This document shows, piece by piece, positions 8,899 to 17,488 of a stretch of 64,000 bases of DNA. The notes under the pieces were generated by a model, which was not told the DNA's origin, searched no databases, and saw only the letters and a program-made list of their open reading frames with translations. The stretch is taken from the NCBI RefSeq assembly GCF_009734385.1, contig NZ_CP046452.1, positions 2,418,001 through 2,482,000 on the forward strand, given 5' to 3'. Numbering within the stretch: position 1 is the first letter of the stretch; the number at the start of each line of letters is the position of its first letter. This DNA comes from Corynebacterium kalinowskii (GTDB taxonomy: Bacteria; Actinomycetota; Actinomycetes; Mycobacteriales; Mycobacteriaceae). A program made the translations under genes and the position numbers.

Positions 8899-9369
8899 CT
8901 AGTAGTTGTTCGGATCGCACTTAGGCATTGTTAGCTCGTCGGGAGGATTGAGTCGCGCCAAAGTACCTGGCAGATAGCAACCCTGCGTCATACCGTGCTT
9001 CGTCTCACCATCAAACGGCACCTTTGCCCAACGGGAGCCATCCCACAGCACGCGAACAATCCAATCCGTTCGCGTTTTCCCCACCATAGCCCACATGCCA
9101 TCACAGTAAGACACATTGTCCAACTCCTGAACCCCCAGGTCAGTCCGAATGGAGGCGATGTCGCACGGGCCAGACTGAAGCTTTGCTTGCGTCGCTTCTT
9201 GTGCGGTTTCTGCGGTCTTTGCAGGCTCGCTCATCGGGGTTTCTTGCACATACTCCGTCACGCGGATGACGGTGGTTGCTGGGGTCTGCGCCACGTCATC
9301 TGTGGGGGTTCCACAAGCGGAAACAGCACAGGCCACGGCAACAAGTGGGAGCAAAATATGGGCTTTCAT
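8899..9369 (-). CDS. putative lipoprotein
   Basis: A 156-residue secreted protein. The N-terminus MKAHILLPLVAVACAVSAC is a lipoprotein signal peptide with lipobox VSAC, so Cys19 should be lipidated. A Thr/Glu-rich linker (about 20-60) follows, then a globular domain with cysteines in GPCDIASI, NVSYCDGMWAMVG, QGCYLPG and PKCDPNNY that probably pair as disulfides. No family is recognised with confidence; many corynebacterial envelope lipoproteins of this design are uncharacterised. A long hairpin at 9460-9518 separates it from the transporter gene upstream on the same strand. Confidence 0.7.
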   Translation of the reverse strand: MKAHILLPLVAVACAVSACGTPTDDVAQTPATTVIRVTEYVQETPMSEPAKTAETAQEATQAKLQSGPCDIASIRTDLGVQELDNVSYCDGMWAMVGKTRTDWIVRVLWDGSRWAKVPFDGETKHGMTQGCYLPGTLARLNPPDELTMPKCDPNNY

Positions 9370-9459
9370 AATCGAAATAGTATCCCTGTTAACGCAGGTG
9401 AGCAGGGTGTCGAAGCAGTCCTGATGCAGTGTAGGAGCTACTGTGGAAATTCAGTACGA

Positions 9460-9518
9460 AAAAGGTTGCGACCGTTTTTCAGCTCATTGTTCAAATTGAA
9501 AACTGGTCACAACCTTTT
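9460..9518 (-). terminator. long imperfect hairpin with U-run downstream of the transporter
   Basis: Arms AAAAGGTTGCGACC (9460-9473) and GGTCACAACCTTTT (9505-9518) pair over 13 of 14 positions, with further pairing inside (GTTTTTCA against TGAAAAC). On the minus strand the stem is followed by a run of five U, so it should terminate the transport gene transcript. Because both ends are A/U-rich it could also work in the other direction. Confidence 0.75.
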
Positions 9519-9559
9519 GCATGATTGTCTTCTGACATTCGCAGACTTGGGAACTATCT

Positions 9560-10885
9560 CTAGTGCAGGCTCTTACCCTCGATTTCCTTCGGCACCATTC
9601 GCACTGCGATCAAGGAAATCAGGGACATGATCGCGATGTAGATACCGATAGATATGGAGTCACCCGTCTTATCAAGCAGCATCTGTGCGATCATCGGCGC
9701 AAAAGCGCCACCTACGACGGAGCCGATTGCGTAAGCAATTGATACGCCGGAAAGTCGAATTTTTGCTGGGAACATTTCCGCATATAGGGCGGCCTGAGGA
9801 CCGTAGGTAGAACCGAGCAGGATTCCCAGGATGACGCCAGCAAGAATGAACATCAGCAGGCTCTTGGTATCAATCATGATCCACATCGGAATCGCAAACA
9901 CCAGCATTGCTAGGTAGCCAAATGTAAAAGTACGGATTTTGCCAATACGATCAGCGAGGGCGCCGCACACAAGGGTGCTGATAACCCAGGCCACGGAACT
10001 GAGAAGCGTGACCAACAATACATCGGACTTCGGCATTCCCAGTACCTTCGTACCGTATGCGGAGAAGAAGGCAATGGCCAGATATCCTGCCGAGTTCACA
10101 CCCGCGAAGATGAGAGCTGCGACGATGACCTGCTTTGTGTGCTGCTTGAATAGAACGCCGAGCGGAGCTGAGGATTCTTTCTGCAGCTGCTGAAGCTCGG
10201 TGAATACGGGGGATTCCTCGACCATCTTGCGGATGTAGTAGCCAATGCCGATCATGAGCAGACTGGATACGAATGGGATTCGCCAGCCCCAAGAATCGAA
10301 CTGCTCTTGAGTGGTGAACTTGGTTAGAACCAGCATGAACATCGTGGCTAAAAACATACCTGCTGGAACGCCCACCTGCGGGAAGGAGCCGAAATAGCTG
10401 CGACGGTTCACTGGTGCATGTTCGACTGCAAGCAAGGCCGCGCCGCCCCATTCGCCACCTGCGGAAAGTCCCTGGATGATTCGCAACAGCACGAGGAGTA
10501 ACGGCGCAGCAATGCCGATGGCTGCATAGTTGGGCAGGAAGCCCATGAGCACGGTAGCGCCACCCATTCCGAACAATGTCAGGGTGAGCACGAGTTTTCG
10601 CCCGAAGCGATCGCCTAGGTGTCCAGCGATGATCGCACCGAGTGGTCGGAATAGGAAGCTGATTCCGACCGAAGCCCAGGACACAATTTGAGCAAGAGCA
10701 GGGCTGCTATTTGATGCAGGATTGAAGAACTGTGCGCCGAAGATAAGGGCTGCAGCCTGGGCATAAATGAAGAAATCGAACCACTCAATGGTGGTGCCCA
10801 CCATTGACCCTGCGAGCACACGGCGGTGTTCTGCGGTCAGTGGGGTGTTCTGAGTTGCCGCTTGGGCGGAGGCTGTAGTTGTCAT
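9560..10885 (-). CDS. MFS transporter, metabolite:H+ symporter (MHS) family
   Basis: A 441-residue permease with about 12 predicted helices. Diagnostic MHS/sugar-porter motifs are visible: GTTIEWFDFFIYAQAAALIF in helix 1, GHLGDRFGRK in the loop 2-3, and GGEWGGAALLAVEHAP in helix 5. MHS carriers take up organic acids, betaines and shikimate with protons. The gene follows paaK on the same strand at 88 bases, separated by a hairpin, so it probably imports phenylacetate or a related aromatic acid; this is inference from position, since classic phenylacetate permeases belong to another family. A strong terminator follows the gene, marking the left border of the phenylacetate island. Confidence 0.85.
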   Translation of the reverse strand: MTTTASAQAATQNTPLTAEHRRVLAGSMVGTTIEWFDFFIYAQAAALIFGAQFFNPASNSSPALAQIVSWASVGISFLFRPLGAIIAGHLGDRFGRKLVLTLTLFGMGGATVLMGFLPNYAAIGIAAPLLLVLLRIIQGLSAGGEWGGAALLAVEHAPVNRRSYFGSFPQVGVPAGMFLATMFMLVLTKFTTQEQFDSWGWRIPFVSSLLMIGIGYYIRKMVEESPVFTELQQLQKESSAPLGVLFKQHTKQVIVAALIFAGVNSAGYLAIAFFSAYGTKVLGMPKSDVLLVTLLSSVAWVISTLVCGALADRIGKIRTFTFGYLAMLVFAIPMWIMIDTKSLLMFILAGVILGILLGSTYGPQAALYAEMFPAKIRLSGVSIAYAIGSVVGGAFAPMIAQMLLDKTGDSISIGIYIAIMSLISLIAVRMVPKEIEGKSLH

Positions 10886-10921
10886 GGGTGGAACTTTCTC
10901 TTTTATGGGATAAGGAAAGTC

Positions 10922-10954
10922 GCCGGGGCATCACACCCTGTCATACCCCGGCGC
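10922..10954. repeat. GC-rich inverted repeat between paaK and the transporter gene
   Basis: The arms CGCCGGGG and CCCCGGCG are perfect eight-base complements around a 17-base loop. It sits in the 88-base gap downstream of paaK and upstream of the transporter. No U-run follows on either strand, so it is more likely a processing or attenuation hairpin that lowers read-through into the transporter than a complete terminator. Confidence 0.55.
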
Positions 10955-10973
10955 GAAAGAAGGTCCGAGGGGT

Positions 10974-12287
10974 TTAGCCCTTTGGACGGTTGTCTACAAG
11001 ACGCTTGGCCTTGCCTTCACCAGCGTTGACGGTCTCGAGGACATCAACATTGACGGTGATTCCGATTCGGTTCTTAATCTGCTTCTTCAGGTGAATTCCG
11101 GCAGCATCCTGTTCCTTTTGGGAACAATCTGGATTGCCTTCGACGGCGATGGTGAGGGTGTCCATGCGCCCCTTACGCTCGAGAATGCACTGGTACTTTG
11201 TTTTCAGTGCGGCTTCTTCCACGATTAGTTCCTCGAACTGTGACGGGAAGCAGTTCACGCCACGCAGAATGATCATGTCGTCGTTTCGCGCACTAATGCG
11301 CTCCAGGCGGCGCATCGACCGCGCGGTGCCCGGCAAAAGACGAGTGAGGTCGTGGGTGCGGTAGCGGATGACTGGGAAAGCTTCCTTGGTCAGTGGGGTA
11401 ATGACCAGCTCACCAAGCTCACCATCCGGTACTGGTTGTAGCGTTTCCGGATCCACGATTTCTGGGTAGAAGTGGTCCTCCCAGATTGTCAGTCCGTCCT
11501 TGGTTTCTACGCATTCTTGTGCGACGCCCGGCCCCATGACCTCGGAAAGGCCATAGATGTCGGTGGCATCGATCCCCAGGTTTCGCTCGAGTTCACCGCG
11601 CATGCCTTCGGTCCATGGTTCCGCGCCGAAAATGCCGACGCGCAGCGAAGTGTCAGCCGGGTCCATGCCTTCTTGGCGCATGCGATCCACGACGTTGAGC
11701 ATGTAGGAAGGGGTCGCCAGGATTGCATCCGGCTTGAAGTCACGGATGATTTGCACCTGGCGCTCCGTCATGCCGCCCGAGGTTGGGATGGCGGTGGCGC
11801 CTAGCTTCTCGACGCCATAGTGCGCGCCAAGACCACCCGTAAACAATCCATAGCCAAAGGCCACTTGTACTTTATCGCCTGGGCGCACACCGCCGGCACG
11901 TAAGGAACGCGCCACTAAATCCGCCCACGTCTCGATATCGTTGCGCGTGTACCCAACCACGGTTGGCAGGCCGGTGGTGCCGGAAGAGGCATGAATGCGA
12001 GCCAGTTGATGGTTACCTACGGCGAACATTCCGAACGGGTATTCAGCGCGCAAATCGTTCTTTTCGGTGAAAGGGAACTTCGCCAGATCGCTGAGCTCCT
12101 TAAAGTCATCCGGATGCACACCCAACTCATCAAAGACGCGCCGGTAGTGTGGCACATTGAAGTAGGCGTGCCGGAGCGTGTTTTTAGCGCGTGCGGTCTG
12201 CAGTGCGGTGATTTCATCCCGGGAGGCAAATTCGATTCCGGTTTCCGGACCGTGATGGGAGGAAGTGATGTCGAGTACGGAAGTCAT
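10974..12287 (-). CDS. paaK: phenylacetate-CoA ligase
   Basis: Activates phenylacetate with ATP and CoA, the entry step of the pathway. The 437-residue protein has the PaaK layout of the adenylate-forming superfamily: the P-loop-like IHASSGTTGLPTVVGYTRND (about residues 96-115), GFGLFTGG-type glycine-rich region, a DIYGLSEVMGPGVAQEC aryl-binding block, and ERISARNDDMIILRGVN near the hinge, followed by the small C-terminal domain. The ATG at 12287 has a GGGGGCU ribosome-binding site; the frame is open 19 codons further upstream but crosses the putative operator region. A PaaR-type palindrome lies 58 bases upstream of the start. Confidence 0.95.
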   Translation of the reverse strand: MTSVLDITSSHHGPETGIEFASRDEITALQTARAKNTLRHAYFNVPHYRRVFDELGVHPDDFKELSDLAKFPFTEKNDLRAEYPFGMFAVGNHQLARIHASSGTTGLPTVVGYTRNDIETWADLVARSLRAGGVRPGDKVQVAFGYGLFTGGLGAHYGVEKLGATAIPTSGGMTERQVQIIRDFKPDAILATPSYMLNVVDRMRQEGMDPADTSLRVGIFGAEPWTEGMRGELERNLGIDATDIYGLSEVMGPGVAQECVETKDGLTIWEDHFYPEIVDPETLQPVPDGELGELVITPLTKEAFPVIRYRTHDLTRLLPGTARSMRRLERISARNDDMIILRGVNCFPSQFEELIVEEAALKTKYQCILERKGRMDTLTIAVEGNPDCSQKEQDAAGIHLKKQIKNRIGITVNVDVLETVNAGEGKAKRLVDNRPKG

Positions 12288-12344
12288 TGAGCCCCCAGCT
12301 TTCAAGTATCGATGTGAGTAAGAATCCGCCACATAGGCAAGCAT

Positions 12345-12364
12345 TACCGACCATTCGGTCAGTT
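12345..12364. promoter_or_regulatory. PaaR operator candidate 1 (paaK promoter)
   Basis: TACCGACCATTCGGTCAGTT is an imperfect palindrome centred on CCATTCGG. It aligns base for base with three other sites in the island, sharing ACYGACC and the trailing CAGT. It lies 58-77 bases upstream of the paaK ATG, where a repressor would block RNA polymerase. Confidence 0.8.
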
Positions 12365-12417
12365 GATGTGTGACTCACGATACACCGAATGACGTGATCT
12401 GCGCCACCCCTTTTGGG

Positions 12418-12454
12418 AAAAATTAAACAAGCCCTTCGCAAGCTGGCAGCGAAG
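12418..12454 (-). terminator. terminator of paaR
   Basis: On the minus strand the arms CTTCGC (12449-12454) and GCGAAG (12434-12439) form a six-pair stem with a nine-base loop, followed by a U-rich tail (GGCTTGTTTAATTTTT). It falls 34 bases after the paaR stop and would separate paaR from paaK transcription. Confidence 0.6.
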
Positions 12455-12487
12455 AAACTTAACAACAGGGTGGCGAAATAGCCACTT

Positions 12488-13072
12488 TTACAGCTGCAAT
12501 CCCTTGAAAACCATCACTTCAACAATGTTCGCAACTTGGTCCGAATCCAATCGCCCTCCTGGCACGTACCACTCCACCAAAGAGTTGATCATGCCAAAAA
12601 GCAGGCGACCGGCCACTGCAGAATCAACTTCTGAACGCAATGCCCCCTCACCCTGGGCCTCAGCTACCAGCGAGACCAGATAGTTCGTAAACTCTCGACG
12701 GCGAGCCAACGCCGCCAGCTCAACTTCGGAATTACCTCGCAACCGAATAAGCAAGGTGACATATTGCGCTTCGGCGCACAGCGCGGCAGTGGTACCACGC
12801 ACCAAAATGTGCAGGCGTTCAATCGCCGACGCCTCAGACTCCTCACACTCCGCAACAACGGAATCCAACAATGTCAGCGCCTTATCGGTGGCCGACTTTA
12901 GCAAGTCCTCTTTTGAGGAAATGTGGTGATAGATGGCCGACTTACTCAAACCCAGCACTTTTGCTAGATCCCCCATGGAAGTGGCCTCATAGCCATGCGC
13001 ATTGAATTCCTGAACTGCAATTCGCAGGATATCTTCCCTGTTGTAACCTGGCCGGCCTTGCTTTACGGTCAT
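12488..13072 (-). CDS. paaR: TetR/AcrR-family repressor PaaR
   Basis: A 194-residue regulator. Residues 10-56 form the TetR DNA-binding domain (YNREDILRIAVQEFNAHGYE, then LAKVLGLSKSAIYHHISSKEDLL). The remaining helices form the ligand pocket and dimer interface; in actinobacterial PaaR the inducer is phenylacetyl-CoA (family knowledge, not seen here). The gene sits between paaK and the divergent paaI and has one of four shared palindromes 33 bases upstream of its own start, so it probably represses itself. The ATG has an AGAGGGAAA ribosome-binding site. A hairpin terminator follows. Confidence 0.88.
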   Translation of the reverse strand: MTVKQGRPGYNREDILRIAVQEFNAHGYEATSMGDLAKVLGLSKSAIYHHISSKEDLLKSATDKALTLLDSVVAECEESEASAIERLHILVRGTTAALCAEAQYVTLLIRLRGNSEVELAALARRREFTNYLVSLVAEAQGEGALRSEVDSAVAGRLLFGMINSLVEWYVPGGRLDSDQVANIVEVMVFKGLQL

Positions 13073-13104
13073 TTTCCCTCTTTTCGTTCCAGCAATCCTA
13101 ACTT

Positions 13105-13124
13105 AACTGACCAATCGGACAGTA
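13105..13124. promoter_or_regulatory. PaaR operator candidate 2 (paaR/paaI divergent promoter)
   Basis: AACTGACCAATCGGACAGTA matches the other three 20-mers. It lies in the 92-base gap between the divergent starts of paaR (13072) and paaI (13165), where one bound dimer could control both. Confidence 0.8.
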
Positions 13125-13164
13125 TTTCAGTGACGCGGAACACATTTGTGGTTACAGTGGGCGC

Positions 13165-13611
13165 ATGACTTACCAGATCCTATCCCCAAAAATCGCCACC
13201 GGCGATCAATTTGCCCATGTCCGCACCATGTTTAACAACGATCACGCTTCCAACGATTTGGGCTTGAAGATCACCCAGCTCTCCGACGGTCTATGCGCCG
13301 GAAGCATGGCAATCCAGGAACGCTTCTGCAACGGCCACGGCTCCATTCATGGCGGATACCTTTTCGCTTTTGCCGACTCCCTCTTTGCCGGCGCTTGCAA
13401 CACCGATGGAGATGTCGCTGTCGCAACCCACAATTCGATTCACTACATCGCACCCGCCTTTACTGGCCAACAACTGGACGGCATAGCAAGGCGCAGCCAC
13501 CAATGGGGCCGAAATGGATTTGTTGACGTAGAAGTCACCTGCGAAGGCAAACCAATCGCCTCATTCCGCGGAACTTTCAGAGTTCTGCCCGGAAAGCCCA
13601 CCCGTCGCTAA
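13165..13611 (+). CDS. paaI: hydroxyphenylacetyl-CoA thioesterase
   Basis: A 148-residue hotdog-fold thioesterase that hydrolyses CoA esters stuck in the phenylacetate pathway and so protects the free CoA pool. The family signature NGHGSIHGGYLFAFADSLFA spans about residues 53-72, with the catalytic Asp in FADS and the conserved HGG. THNSIHYIAPAFTGQQL follows, also typical for PaaI. It diverges from paaR and precedes paaA by 137 bases that contain their own operator, so it may be transcribed both alone and with the large operon. No strong ribosome-binding site is evident. Confidence 0.88.
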   Translation: MTYQILSPKIATGDQFAHVRTMFNNDHASNDLGLKITQLSDGLCAGSMAIQERFCNGHGSIHGGYLFAFADSLFAGACNTDGDVAVATHNSIHYIAPAFTGQQLDGIARRSHQWGRNGFVDVEVTCEGKPIASFRGTFRVLPGKPTRR

Positions 13612-13683
13612 GCTCACCAAATCTCATTTCCACAGTTCAACCCTTCCCCTTTCAGTCAATTTGAGACACAGGCCACAGAATTG

Positions 13684-13699
13684 ATTGACATAGATCACA
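13684..13699. promoter_or_regulatory. possible GlxR (CRP-like) binding site upstream of paaA
   Basis: ATTGACATAGATCACA matches the corynebacterial GlxR consensus TGTGA-N2-TA-N2-TCACA at all defined positions except the first two of the left arm, including the central TA. It ends 11 bases before PaaR site 3 and about 50 bases before the paaA ATG, a fitting location for cAMP-dependent activation. Confidence 0.45.
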
Positions 13700-13709
13700 C
13701 ACCCTCATA

Positions 13710-13729
13710 TACTGACCGAACGATCAGTA
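13710..13729. promoter_or_regulatory. PaaR operator candidate 3 (paaA promoter)
   Basis: TACTGACCGAACGATCAGTA shows near-perfect dyad symmetry (TACTGA...TCAGTA). It ends 19 bases before the paaA ATG and immediately before the ribosome-binding site, where repressor binding would block transcription of the ten-gene operon. Confidence 0.85.
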
Positions 13730-13748
13730 ATTAATTGAAGGAGGGCCC

Positions 13749-14690
13749 ATGACCCCTGAAGAACACTTTGATCAACTCATCGCGGAGGATTCCCGCGTTG
13801 AGCCCACGGACTGGATGCCCGAGGGATACCGCAAGACCTTGACTCGTCAGATCAGCCAGCATGCACACTCTGAGATCATTGGCATGCAGCCCGAAGCCAA
13901 CTGGATCACGCGCGCACCGAGCCTCAAGCGCAAGGCAATCCTCATGGCAAAGGTTCAGGATGAAGCTGGCCACGGCCTTTACCTGTACTCCGCAGCGGAA
14001 ACTCTCGGTACCAGCCGCGATGAGATGGTAGATCAGCTCCTCGAGGGTAAGGCCAAGTACTCTTCCATCTTCAATTACCCCGCTCGCACCTGGGCAGATG
14101 TCGGAGCGATTGGCTGGCTCGTCGACGGCGCCGCTATCTGCAACCAGGTCCCGCTCTGCCGCTGCTCCTACGGCCCGTACGGCCGAGCAATGGTTCGCGT
14201 TTGTAAGGAAGAGTCCTTTCACCAGCGCCAAGGCTGGGAAATTCTATACGAACTTGCCAACGGCACCCCAGCACAAAAGCAAATGGCCCAGGAAGCAATC
14301 AACCGTTTCTATGGCCCGGCACTCCAGATGTTCGGCCCACCAGATGACGATTCACCGAACTCCCAGCAATCCATGGCATGGAACATCAAGCGCTTCTCTA
14401 ACGACGAGCTGCGCCAGCGTTTCGTAGACATGATCGTCCCGCAAGCAGAGGCCCTTGGCCTGCATTTTGAAGACCCTGAACTGAAGTGGAACGAAGAGCG
14501 CGGCCACTACGACTTCGGTGCCCTCGACTGGGATGAATTCTTCGGAGTCATCAAGGGCGACGGCCCGTGCAACGAGCAGCGTGCCCAACGCCGTCGTCAA
14601 GCCTTCGAAGAGGGCGCTTGGGTGCGGGAGGCGGCAGCTGCATACGCCGAGAAGTACGAATCCGAAAACCCATCCGAACTTATCGCCTAA
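13749..14690 (+). CDS. paaA: 1,2-phenylacetyl-CoA epoxidase, catalytic subunit A
   Basis: The di-iron catalytic subunit of the multicomponent oxygenase that epoxidises the ring of phenylacetyl-CoA. The 313-residue protein has the first iron-binding E-x-x-H motif in [20 protein letters not shown] (Glu72, His75) and the second in [15 protein letters not shown]. The CoA-recognition region [20 protein letters not shown] precedes the C-terminus. Length is as in other actinobacterial PaaA. It opens the operon paaABCDE-G-J-F-H, with ribosome-binding site GGAGG six bases upstream of the ATG and the PaaR palindrome just before. Confidence 0.97.
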   Translation: MTPEEHFDQLIAEDSRVEPTDWMPEGYRKTLTRQISQHAHSEIIGMQPEANWITRAPSLKRKAILMAKVQDEAGHGLYLYSAAETLGTSRDEMVDQLLEGKAKYSSIFNYPARTWADVGAIGWLVDGAAICNQVPLCRCSYGPYGRAMVRVCKEESFHQRQGWEILYELANGTPAQKQMAQEAINRFYGPALQMFGPPDDDSPNSQQSMAWNIKRFSNDELRQRFVDMIVPQAEALGLHFEDPELKWNEERGHYDFGALDWDEFFGVIKGDGPCNEQRAQRRRQAFEEGAWVREAAAAYAEKYESENPSELIA

Positions 14691-14700
14691 GGAGCTAACA

Positions 14701-14988
14701 ATGACCGAAAAGAATTGGCCAATGTGGGAAGTCTTCGTCCGCAGCTCCCGTGGTCTATCCCACGTCCATGCTGGATCTTTGCACGCACCAGATTCCGCAA
14801 TGGCACTGCGCAACGCCCGTGACTTGTATACCCGCCGTAATGAAGGAACCTCGGTGTGGGTTGTCCCGGCAGATGCAATCACCGCATCCGACCCGGACTC
14901 CAAGGGTGGCTTCTTTGAGTCCGCCCAGGGCAAGAGCTACCGCCACGCCACCTACTACACCAAGTCTGAAGGGGTGAAGCACCTGTGA
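14701..14988 (+). CDS. paaB: 1,2-phenylacetyl-CoA epoxidase, subunit B
   Basis: A 95-residue structural subunit that bridges PaaA-PaaC dimers in the epoxidase complex. It shows the PaaB signature WPMWEVFVRSSRGLSHVHAG at the start and LRNARDLYTRRNEGTSVWVV in the middle. The chosen ATG has GGAG nine bases upstream; the frame is open well before it but overlaps paaA. The stop codon overlaps the paaC GTG by four bases (GTGA). Confidence 0.95.
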   Translation: MTEKNWPMWEVFVRSSRGLSHVHAGSLHAPDSAMALRNARDLYTRRNEGTSVWVVPADAITASDPDSKGGFFESAQGKSYRHATYYTKSEGVKHL

Positions 14989-15812
14989 GCATCACGACGA
15001 CCGACTCCGCAACGAAGCAGTCCATGGGTGAAGCTATCACCGCCGAAGACATTCAAAATTCTGGGGTTAAGGCATCGGAAAAGGTAGCAGAATACGCCCT
15101 GACCCTTGGCGATGACACCCTGATCTTGGCTCAACGCCTCGGCTGGTGGGTGTCCCGTGCGCCAGAGATGGAAGAAGACATTGCCCTGGCAAATATCGGG
15201 CTTGACCTACTTGGCCACGCACGCTTCCTCCTTTCCTATGCAGGTACTGCGTGGGGAAAGACCGAGGATGACCTCGCATATTTCCGGGATGAAGAAGAGT
15301 TCCGCTCCTGCCACCTGGTGGAGCAGGAAAACGGCGACTTTGCCCACACCATCGCCCGCCAACTGTTGTTCTCCTACTATGCGCACGGCCTCTACACCGC
15401 ACTGCTGGAGTCCCAGGATGAAACCCTGCAGGCGATCGCGGCAAAAGCGATCAAGGAAGTGGACTACCACGTCGACCACGCTTCGCAGTGGGTGCTGCGC
15501 CTAGGGCTGGGTACCGAGGAATCCAAGCATCGTATGCAAGAGGGCTTGAACCACATGTGGCCGTACCTCGCGGAGCTTTTTGAAGACCTTCCGATCCACC
15601 AGGAATTGTCCGGCATTGCAGTACTGCCATCGACGTTGAAAGCGCAATTCGACGAACGCATCGCCTGGATCCTCGACAAGGCTCAGCTAGAAACCCCAAC
15701 CACCAAGCAGGCTCGATCTGGTCAGCGCACCGGCAAGTTCTCCGAGCAGCGGGGCTTTATCCTCGCCGAGATGCAGGTGCTCGCGCGTCAGCATCCCGGC
15801 GCAACCTGGTAG
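14985..15812 (+). CDS. paaC: 1,2-phenylacetyl-CoA epoxidase, subunit C
   Basis: A 275-residue ferritin-like helical subunit that pairs with PaaA and stabilises it. Conserved elements are LILAQRLGWWVSRAPEMEED (about residues 46-65), ANIGLDLLGHAR and EVDYHVDHASQWVLRLGLGT. Like other PaaC it resembles PaaA in fold but not as a full di-iron enzyme. It starts with GTG in a four-base overlap with paaB. The first 20 residues are Thr/Ser-rich and variable. Confidence 0.95.
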   Translation: MSITTTDSATKQSMGEAITAEDIQNSGVKASEKVAEYALTLGDDTLILAQRLGWWVSRAPEMEEDIALANIGLDLLGHARFLLSYAGTAWGKTEDDLAYFRDEEEFRSCHLVEQENGDFAHTIARQLLFSYYAHGLYTALLESQDETLQAIAAKAIKEVDYHVDHASQWVLRLGLGTEESKHRMQEGLNHMWPYLAELFEDLPIHQELSGIAVLPSTLKAQFDERIAWILDKAQLETPTTKQARSGQRTGKFSEQRGFILAEMQVLARQHPGATW

Positions 15813-15828
15813 ATCAAGGAAGGCCGCC

Positions 15829-16338
15829 ATGCACGAGCTCAGACCGCAATCAGCGCGGGAAGCATCACTGTGGGATGCCGCCGCGACTGTTCCAGATCCA
15901 GAGATTCCCGTCATTTCCATTGCCGATCTAGGCATCCTACGCGGGGCGCGTTTCGACGGCGAACAACCCGTCATCACCATTACCCCCACATACTCAGGAT
16001 GCCCGGCCATGGAAACGATCTCCACGGACGTGAAGAAAGCTGTCGTGGCGGCGGGCTTTAGCAGCCCCGTGATCGATCTCGTACTCACTCCAGCGTGGAC
16101 CACGGACTGGATCACTGAAGCGGGAAAGAAGGCGTTGGAAGACTACGGCATTGCTCCGCCACAGCGTCGTGAAACCGCAAGCGGCCCGATTCCCATTTCG
16201 CTCTCAGCGCCAGTGAAGTGCCCACGATGCGGGTCGCGCAACACCAAAGAACTCAGCCATTTCGGTTCCACGTCATGCAAGGCGCTGTACAGCTGCCGGG
16301 ACTGCCAGGAACCATTCGACTACTTTAAGGTGCACTAA
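15829..16338 (+). CDS. paaD: phenylacetate pathway protein PaaD (MIP18 family, zinc finger)
   Basis: PaaD is needed for epoxidase activity, probably for iron or iron-sulfur assembly in the complex. The 169-residue protein has an N-terminal MIP18/DUF59 domain (VPDPEIPVISIADLGILRGA, then PTYSGCPAMETI with the conserved Cys) and a C-terminal zinc-ribbon with CPRCGS, a TSCKALY Cys and CRDCQEPF. A strong AAGGAAGG ribosome-binding site precedes the ATG. The stop overlaps the paaE ATG by one base. Confidence 0.94.
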   Translation: MHELRPQSAREASLWDAAATVPDPEIPVISIADLGILRGARFDGEQPVITITPTYSGCPAMETISTDVKKAVVAAGFSSPVIDLVLTPAWTTDWITEAGKKALEDYGIAPPQRRETASGPIPISLSAPVKCPRCGSRNTKELSHFGSTSCKALYSCRDCQEPFDYFKVH

Positions 16339-17474
16339 TGAAACAGAAGGTGTCTTTCAACCCACTACGGGTTAGCGAAATCCGTCGCCTCACCGCCGAC
16401 GCCGTCGAGGTGTCCTTCGAGGTCCCCGCTGAACTTGCTGAGGATTACAACTACGTCCCAGGTCAGTACGTAGCGCTCCGCAAGGAGATCGACGGACAAG
16501 AAGTGCGACGATCCTATTCCATTTGTGATGTCCCGCGTCACCTTCCGACGGGTGCATCCATCATCCGGGTGGGCATCAAGAAAAACCTAGGCGGCGTATT
16601 TTCCACCTGGGCCAACGATGAACTTGAAATCGGCGAGACCGTAGATGTGATGAACCCGCAAGGTGCATTTACCTCCCGAACTCACGTCACCTTCCTGAAC
16701 AACCCTGATGAAGCGGGCGAAGGCAAGAAGCACCTTGTGGCATTCGCAGCCGGGTCAGGAATCACGCCGATCATGGCAATTGCACAGGCGTTTATGGACG
16801 CAGCCGACGATCATACATTCGAGCTGGTCTACGCCAATAAGGGTGCAGGCGATGTCATGTTCGCTGAGGAGATCGGTGACCTCAAAGATAAGTACCCTTC
16901 TCGCTTCGCAGTGCACCACATTCTCTCCCGCGAGAACCGCGTGAATCCGCTTTTCACCGGCCGTATTGATGCCGACCGGCTCGAACAGTTGCTGGATAAT
17001 GTACTCGACCAAGACGCCGACGAGTGGTTCCTCTGCGGTCCGTTCGAGCTGGTACAGCTGTGCCGCGATACCCTTTCCCAGCGTGGGATCCCTGAGGATC
17101 GGATCCGCTTCGAGCTCTTTTCCACCGGCAAGCCTGGAGATGCGCCAGCAGGCCAGCAAGGCCGCGCAGTTGAGATTAAGGAAGGCGAGGACGTCTACAA
17201 GATCACCTTCACCCTTGATGGACTCTCCGGCGAAGTCGAATCGCCAGTTTCTGCCAACGAAACTGTCCTGAATGCAGCGCTCCGCAAACGTTCCGATGTC
17301 CCTTTTGCCTGCGCCGGTGGTGTCTGTGGCACCTGTCGCGCTCGCGTCGTGGAGGGCGAATACGAGATGGACGAAAACTACGCTCTTGAGCCCGATGAGG
17401 TGGAGCGTGGCTACGTGCTGACTTGCCAGACCCGACCTAAGTCTCCATGCCTGACCGTGGATTTTGATTCCTAA
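16338..17474 (+). CDS. paaE: 1,2-phenylacetyl-CoA epoxidase reductase subunit E
   Basis: Delivers electrons from NADPH through FAD and a [2Fe-2S] cluster to PaaA. The 378-residue protein consists of an FAD-binding barrel (RRSYSICDVP, about residues 59-68), an NAD(P) domain (AFAAGSGITPIMAIAQAF, about 135-152), and a C-terminal plant-type ferredoxin domain with CAGGVCGTCRARV and a fourth Cys in LTCQTRP. All cluster cysteines are present. Its stop and the next gene are 14 bases apart with a GGAG site for paaG. Confidence 0.96.
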   Translation: MKQKVSFNPLRVSEIRRLTADAVEVSFEVPAELAEDYNYVPGQYVALRKEIDGQEVRRSYSICDVPRHLPTGASIIRVGIKKNLGGVFSTWANDELEIGETVDVMNPQGAFTSRTHVTFLNNPDEAGEGKKHLVAFAAGSGITPIMAIAQAFMDAADDHTFELVYANKGAGDVMFAEEIGDLKDKYPSRFAVHHILSRENRVNPLFTGRIDADRLEQLLDNVLDQDADEWFLCGPFELVQLCRDTLSQRGIPEDRIRFELFSTGKPGDAPAGQQGRAVEIKEGEDVYKITFTLDGLSGEVESPVSANETVLNAALRKRSDVPFACAGGVCGTCRARVVEGEYEMDENYALEPDEVERGYVLTCQTRPKSPCLTVDFDS

Positions 17475-17488
17475 GGAGCTGCTTTTTC

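Noticed and set aside
12365..12385. Possible GlxR site near paaK (TGTGAC...)
   Set aside because: Only the left half matches and the spacing to any TCACA is wrong.
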